Program-made: the position numbers and the translations under genes
The notes under the pieces: model-generated
Seen by the model: the letters and a program-made list of their open reading frames with translations, nothing else
Database searches by the model: none
Told to the model about the DNA's origin: nothing
In this document: one piece after another, positions 61,764 through 64,000 of the stretch
Numbering within the stretch: the stretch's first letter is position 1
How the letters are laid out: each line of letters begins with the position of its first letter
Assembly: GCA_035532215.1 (NCBI GenBank)
Contig: DATKRK010000042.1
Coordinates: 1 to 64,000, forward strand
DNA: 64,000 bases
Direction: 5' to 3'
Source of the DNA: JAICIG01 sp035532215
GTDB taxonomy: Bacteria; Planctomycetota; Planctomycetia; Pirellulales; JAICIG01

Positions 61764-62951
61764 TCAGTTGGATTCCAGTAGTTCTTTAGCTTGCCGGGCG
61801 ACGACGATCTCTTCGTTCGTCGGCACGACCCAAATTTGCGTGCGGCTCGATTTGGCGCCGATCGAACATTCGCCCTTGGCTTCCGCGTTGGCGGCCGCGT
61901 CGAGTTCGATGCCGAAGTTTTCCAAGTCTTTGCAGACCGCTGCCCGGACGTTCTCGCCGTTTTCGCCGATGCCGCCGGTGAACACGATCGCATCAGCGCC
62001 GGCCAGTTCCACCAGGTAGGCGCCCAGGTAGTGCCGCACCGCAGTGATGAATACTTCAAGAGCCAGCCGGGCTCGCTCGTTGTTCTTGGCCGCCGCCTCT
62101 TCGAGATCGCGCACGTCGCCGCTGATGCCGCTGAGGCCCAGCAGCCCGCTGTTCGAGTCGAGGTCCTTAAGCAACTCCTCGAGCGACCGGCCGGTCTGCT
62201 CGATCAGCACGAGCAAGGCGAACGGATCGAAATCGCCCGCGCGGTTATTGTGCGGAATGCCCGATTGCGGGCTCATGCCCAGGCTGTTGGCCACGCTCTT
62301 GCCGTACTGGATGGCGCACAGCGAGCTGGAGCCGCCCAGGTGGCAGGAGATGATCTTCAGGTCCTCGCGGCCGAGCAGTTCGGCCGTGCGGCCCGCGATG
62401 TAGCGGTGGCTGGCGCCGTGAAAACCCCAGCGGCGGATCTGGTGCTTGGCGGCCCATTCATAAGGCACGGCGTAATACTGCAGCCGATCGGGAATCGTCT
62501 GATGAAAGCCCGTTTCGAAAGCCGCCACCAAGGGAATCTCGGGCAGGTTCTCGCTCAATAGCCGCATCGCCTTGATGTAGGGCGGATTGTGAGCCGGCGC
62601 CACGGCGTTCATCGATTCCATGGCGGCCAGCACGTGCGGAGTGACGCGCTGCACGCCGCTGAACACCCCGCCGTGAACCGCCTTGAAGCCGATCGCCGCC
62701 ACTTCGTCAGCCGACTTCAAACAGCCGTGCTCGGCGTCGGTCAATTGATCGAGGCAGCGGCGCACCGCCACGGCGTGATCGGGCACGGCGGAAACCGACT
62801 CCTGCCGCTGGCCGTCGATCTCGACGAACGAACGGCTCTCGGTCGAACCGATCCGCTCGGTTCCGCCGCGCGCGAGCTGGCGCTCGTCGGTCATGTCGAA
62901 CAAGCGATACTTGAAGCTTGTCGAGCCCAGATTGGCGACCAGGATTTTCAC
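61764..62951 (-). CDS. ackA: Acetate/propionate kinase
   Basis: 395 aa from the GTG at 62951, preceded by GGAGGAA; a GTG at 62966 is open but lacks such a site. MKILVANLGSTSFKYRLFDM, RRWGFHGASHRYIAGR, ISCHLGGSSSLCAI, GMSPQSGIPHNNRAGDFDP and VFTGGIGENGENVR are the family motifs. Makes ATP and a carboxylate from the acyl phosphate produced by PduL. Next to BMC-P, ten bases apart. Confidence 0.92.
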   Translation of the reverse strand: MKILVANLGSTSFKYRLFDMTDERQLARGGTERIGSTESRSFVEIDGQRQESVSAVPDHAVAVRRCLDQLTDAEHGCLKSADEVAAIGFKAVHGGVFSGVQRVTPHVLAAMESMNAVAPAHNPPYIKAMRLLSENLPEIPLVAAFETGFHQTIPDRLQYYAVPYEWAAKHQIRRWGFHGASHRYIAGRTAELLGREDLKIISCHLGGSSSLCAIQYGKSVANSLGMSPQSGIPHNNRAGDFDPFALLVLIEQTGRSLEELLKDLDSNSGLLGLSGISGDVRDLEEAAAKNNERARLALEVFITAVRHYLGAYLVELAGADAIVFTGGIGENGENVRAAVCKDLENFGIELDAAANAEAKGECSIGAKSSRTQIWVVPTNEEIVVARQAKELLESN

Positions 62952-62967
62952 GCGCGGTTCCTCCACA

Positions 62968-63033
62968 GTAGGACGGACTTCTAGTCCGTCTGCGCAGCGG
63001 GTTGTACGAAGACGGACCAGAGGTCCGTCCTAC
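62968..63033. repeat. Family E palindromic element (GTAGGACGGACTTCTAGTCC)
   Basis: GTAGGACGGACTTCTAGTCC at left and GGACCAGAGGTCCGTCCTAC at right, inverted; each arm is also a hairpin. Lies just upstream of the ackA ribosome site, so it is in the leader between the BMC-H and ackA genes. Confidence 0.85.
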
Positions 63034-63045
63034 GCTTGCGACTCC

Positions 63046-63315
63046 TTACGCAAAATACGCCTTGACCAATCCTTCCGCCGGACGCGGGATGACGTGGCTG
63101 GCGGCCAACTCGCCGACTTGCGTGGCGGCCGTGGCGCCAGCTTCGATCGCCGCGCGGACGCTGCCCACGTCGCCGCGAACGACGGTCGTCACCAGACCGC
63201 CGCCGATGGCGATCTTCTTGACGATCTGCACGTTGGCCGCCTTGGCCATCGCGTCGGTCGCTTCCACCAGCGCGACCAACCCCTTCGTTTCCAACAATCC
63301 AATGGCGTCTTGCAT
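63046..63315 (-). CDS. BMC-H shell hexamer protein, second in order
   Basis: 89 aa from ATG at 63315: MQDAIGLLETKGLVALVEAT, ANVQIVKKIAIGGGLVTTVV, GDVGSVRAAIEAGATAATQV, SHVIPRPAEGL. Single BMC domain; pore-loop region IGGG. Forms facet hexamers with the other BMC-H. No tandem-domain BMC-T was found in the window. Confidence 0.92.
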   Translation of the reverse strand: MQDAIGLLETKGLVALVEATDAMAKAANVQIVKKIAIGGGLVTTVVRGDVGSVRAAIEAGATAATQVGELAASHVIPRPAEGLVKAYFA

Positions 63316-63370
63316 CTGAATTCTTTCTGTTTGGTTTGAATCTGTTTGAGCTGTTTGCTTGGGCGCCGCC

Positions 63371-63482
63371 ACTTGGCGAGCCGGAGGCGTTCCACTTGGC
63401 GAGCCGGAGGCGTCAGCCTCCGGGTTGCTGGCCGCCGTGCGATCGCGGTACGACCCGGAGGCTGACGCCTCCGGCTCGCCGT
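63371..63482. repeat. Family F element (GAGCCGGAGGCGTCAGCCTCCGG)
   Basis: Two tandem ACTTGGCGAGCCGGAGGCGT units, a GTCAGCCTCCGGG turn and an inverted arm CCCGGAGGCTGACGCCTCCG. Lies between the two BMC-H genes. Confidence 0.85.
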
Positions 63483-63487
63483 TTCGC

Positions 63488-63787
63488 TTACTTGGCGGCG
63501 GCCTTCTGCGGCATGGGCAGCACGACGCCGAGGTCTTCGTGCGGGCGGGGAATCACTTGCACGCTGACCACTTCGCCGATGCGTCCGGCGGCGGCGGCGC
63601 CCGCGTCGGTCGCGGCCTTGACCGCGGCCACGTCGCCGGTGACGAACGCGGTGACCAGGCCGCTGCCGACCTTATCCCAGCCGAGGAACTCGACGTTCGC
63701 GGCCTTCATCATTGCGTCGCTGGCTTCGACCAGGGCCACGAAGCCCTTGGTTTCGATCATGCCCAGCGCTTCCATTGCTTTTGCCAT
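63488..63787 (-). CDS. BMC-H shell hexamer protein, first in order
   Basis: 99 aa: MAKAMEALGMIETKGFVALV, WDKVGSGLVTAFVTGDVAAV, EVVSVQVIPRPHEDLGVVLP. Ribosome site GGAG nine bases upstream. The C-terminal tail (MPQKAAAK) is longer than in the other BMC-H. Similar to CcmK/EutM-type shell proteins. Confidence 0.92.
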   Translation of the reverse strand: MAKAMEALGMIETKGFVALVEASDAMMKAANVEFLGWDKVGSGLVTAFVTGDVAAVKAATDAGAAAAGRIGEVVSVQVIPRPHEDLGVVLPMPQKAAAK

Positions 63788-63828
63788 GAATGGTTACTCC
63801 AAAACTCCAAAAACGAGGACGGAAAGCT

Positions 63829-63897
63829 GTAGGGCGGGCATCGCCCGCCTTGAAACTACGTTTGATCTCCCTGCAAGGCGGGCAATGCCCACCCTAC
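63829..63897. repeat. Family G palindromic element (GTAGGGCGGGCATCGCCCGC)
   Basis: GTAGGGCGGGCATCGCCCGC at left and AAGGCGGGCAATGCCCACCC TAC at right; related to the tails at 58510-58530 and 58935-58954. Between pduL and the first BMC-H gene. Confidence 0.85.
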
Positions 63898-63905
63898 GGG
63901 CTCGG

Positions 63906-64000
63906 TTACTCTTGCTTCAGCAATTCAATATTCCAGGCGTGGTCCAAATCGGCGGCGTTGCCTTCGTCGGTGTCGAGGTGCACTTCGAGCTTGCTCGTGG
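63906..64000 (-). CDS. pduL: Phosphate propanoyltransferase PduL, C-terminal end (partial)
   Basis: Only the last 31 codons are in the window: SKLEVHLDTDEGNAADLDHA then WNIELLKQE. This matches the EMHIDTDEANAAG region at the end of PduL. It converts acyl-CoA to acyl phosphate and recycles CoA within the shell. The rest lies to the right. Confidence 0.8.
   Translation of the reverse strand, partial: TSKLEVHLDTDEGNAADLDHAWNIELLKQE

Noticed and set aside
56182..63897. CRISPR-like arrays from repeated short units
   Set aside because: Units are inverted and lack regular spacers; no cas genes.
1..64000. tRNA or rRNA genes
   Set aside because: No T-loop GGTTCGAATCC-type or rRNA core sequence noticed on either strand.

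Overview
The window reads as chromosome of a planctomycete, most like the Pirellulales. It is GC-rich and carries several lineage-typical gene sets: a Planctomycetes-Verrucomicrobia (PV) type bacterial microcompartment (BMC) locus, a PVC-type cytochrome c / HEAT-repeat protein, methenyl-tetrahydromethanopterin cyclohydrolase with a RimK-like ligase, a delta-60-repeat/DUF4214 surface protein with an N-terminal LEGLERRTLL motif, CRTAC1/ASPIC proteins and a YfbK-like von Willebrand protein. All assignments come from reading sequence and translations; no database search was run.

Layout. 0.5-4.3 kb: sugar ABC transporter (lipoprotein binding protein, double ATPase, permease). 4.5-5.4 kb: small Ser/Thr kinase, then about 0.9 kb of repeat-bearing non-coding DNA. 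6.4-9.5 kb (minus): ECF sigma factor overlapping a membrane-anchored von Willebrand protein. 9.7-14.2 kb: thioredoxin-fold lipoprotein without its cysteines, delta-60 surface protein, small membrane protein. 14.3-18.7 kb (minus): acyl-AMP ligase and RimK-like ligase (overlapping), an immunity-like ORF pair, and mch. 18.9-24.4 kb (plus): MntR/DtxR regulator, SRP RNA, dnaX with an A10 slippery run, ybaB, recR, rpoN. 24.5-30.6 kb: tandem TPR-FG-GAP-ASPIC paralogues. 30.7-37.0 kb: nrdR, small coiled-coil protein, single-domain receiver, a CheB-CheR-PAS-histidine kinase fusion and a NarL-type regulator whose phospho-acceptor Asp is Asn. 37-39.2 kb: exonuclease remnant, amidohydrolase, DUF4404 protein.

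39.2-50.0 kb is a decayed prophage or phage-derived island, all on the minus strand. It has a recombinase lacking its N-terminus and frameshifted, a frameshifted proline-rich repeat protein, a coiled-coil gene split by a 285-bp MITE-like insertion (perfect 17-bp inverted ends, 9-bp target duplication), a terminase large subunit with an in-frame TAG, and a primase cut short at its C-terminus. 50.1-54.6 kb: CopZ-type metallochaperone, cytochrome/HEAT protein, lipoprotein with a 15-bp minisatellite.

54.8-64.0 kb (minus) is the BMC locus and runs off the right edge: PduL (partial), two BMC-H and three BMC-P shell proteins, acetate kinase, CoA-acylating aldehyde dehydrogenase, an RpiB-like protein, fuculose-phosphate-type aldolase, malate/lactate dehydrogenase and a barrel protein with a targeting-like tail. 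Together they fit breakdown of fucose/rhamnose-type phosphates through a sequestered aldehyde to an acyl phosphate and ATP.

A second theme runs through the window: about ten families of imperfect palindromic, internally repetitive elements sit in intergenic gaps. Several begin with GTAGG, and in five cases the element supplies the TAG stop codon of the upstream gene.
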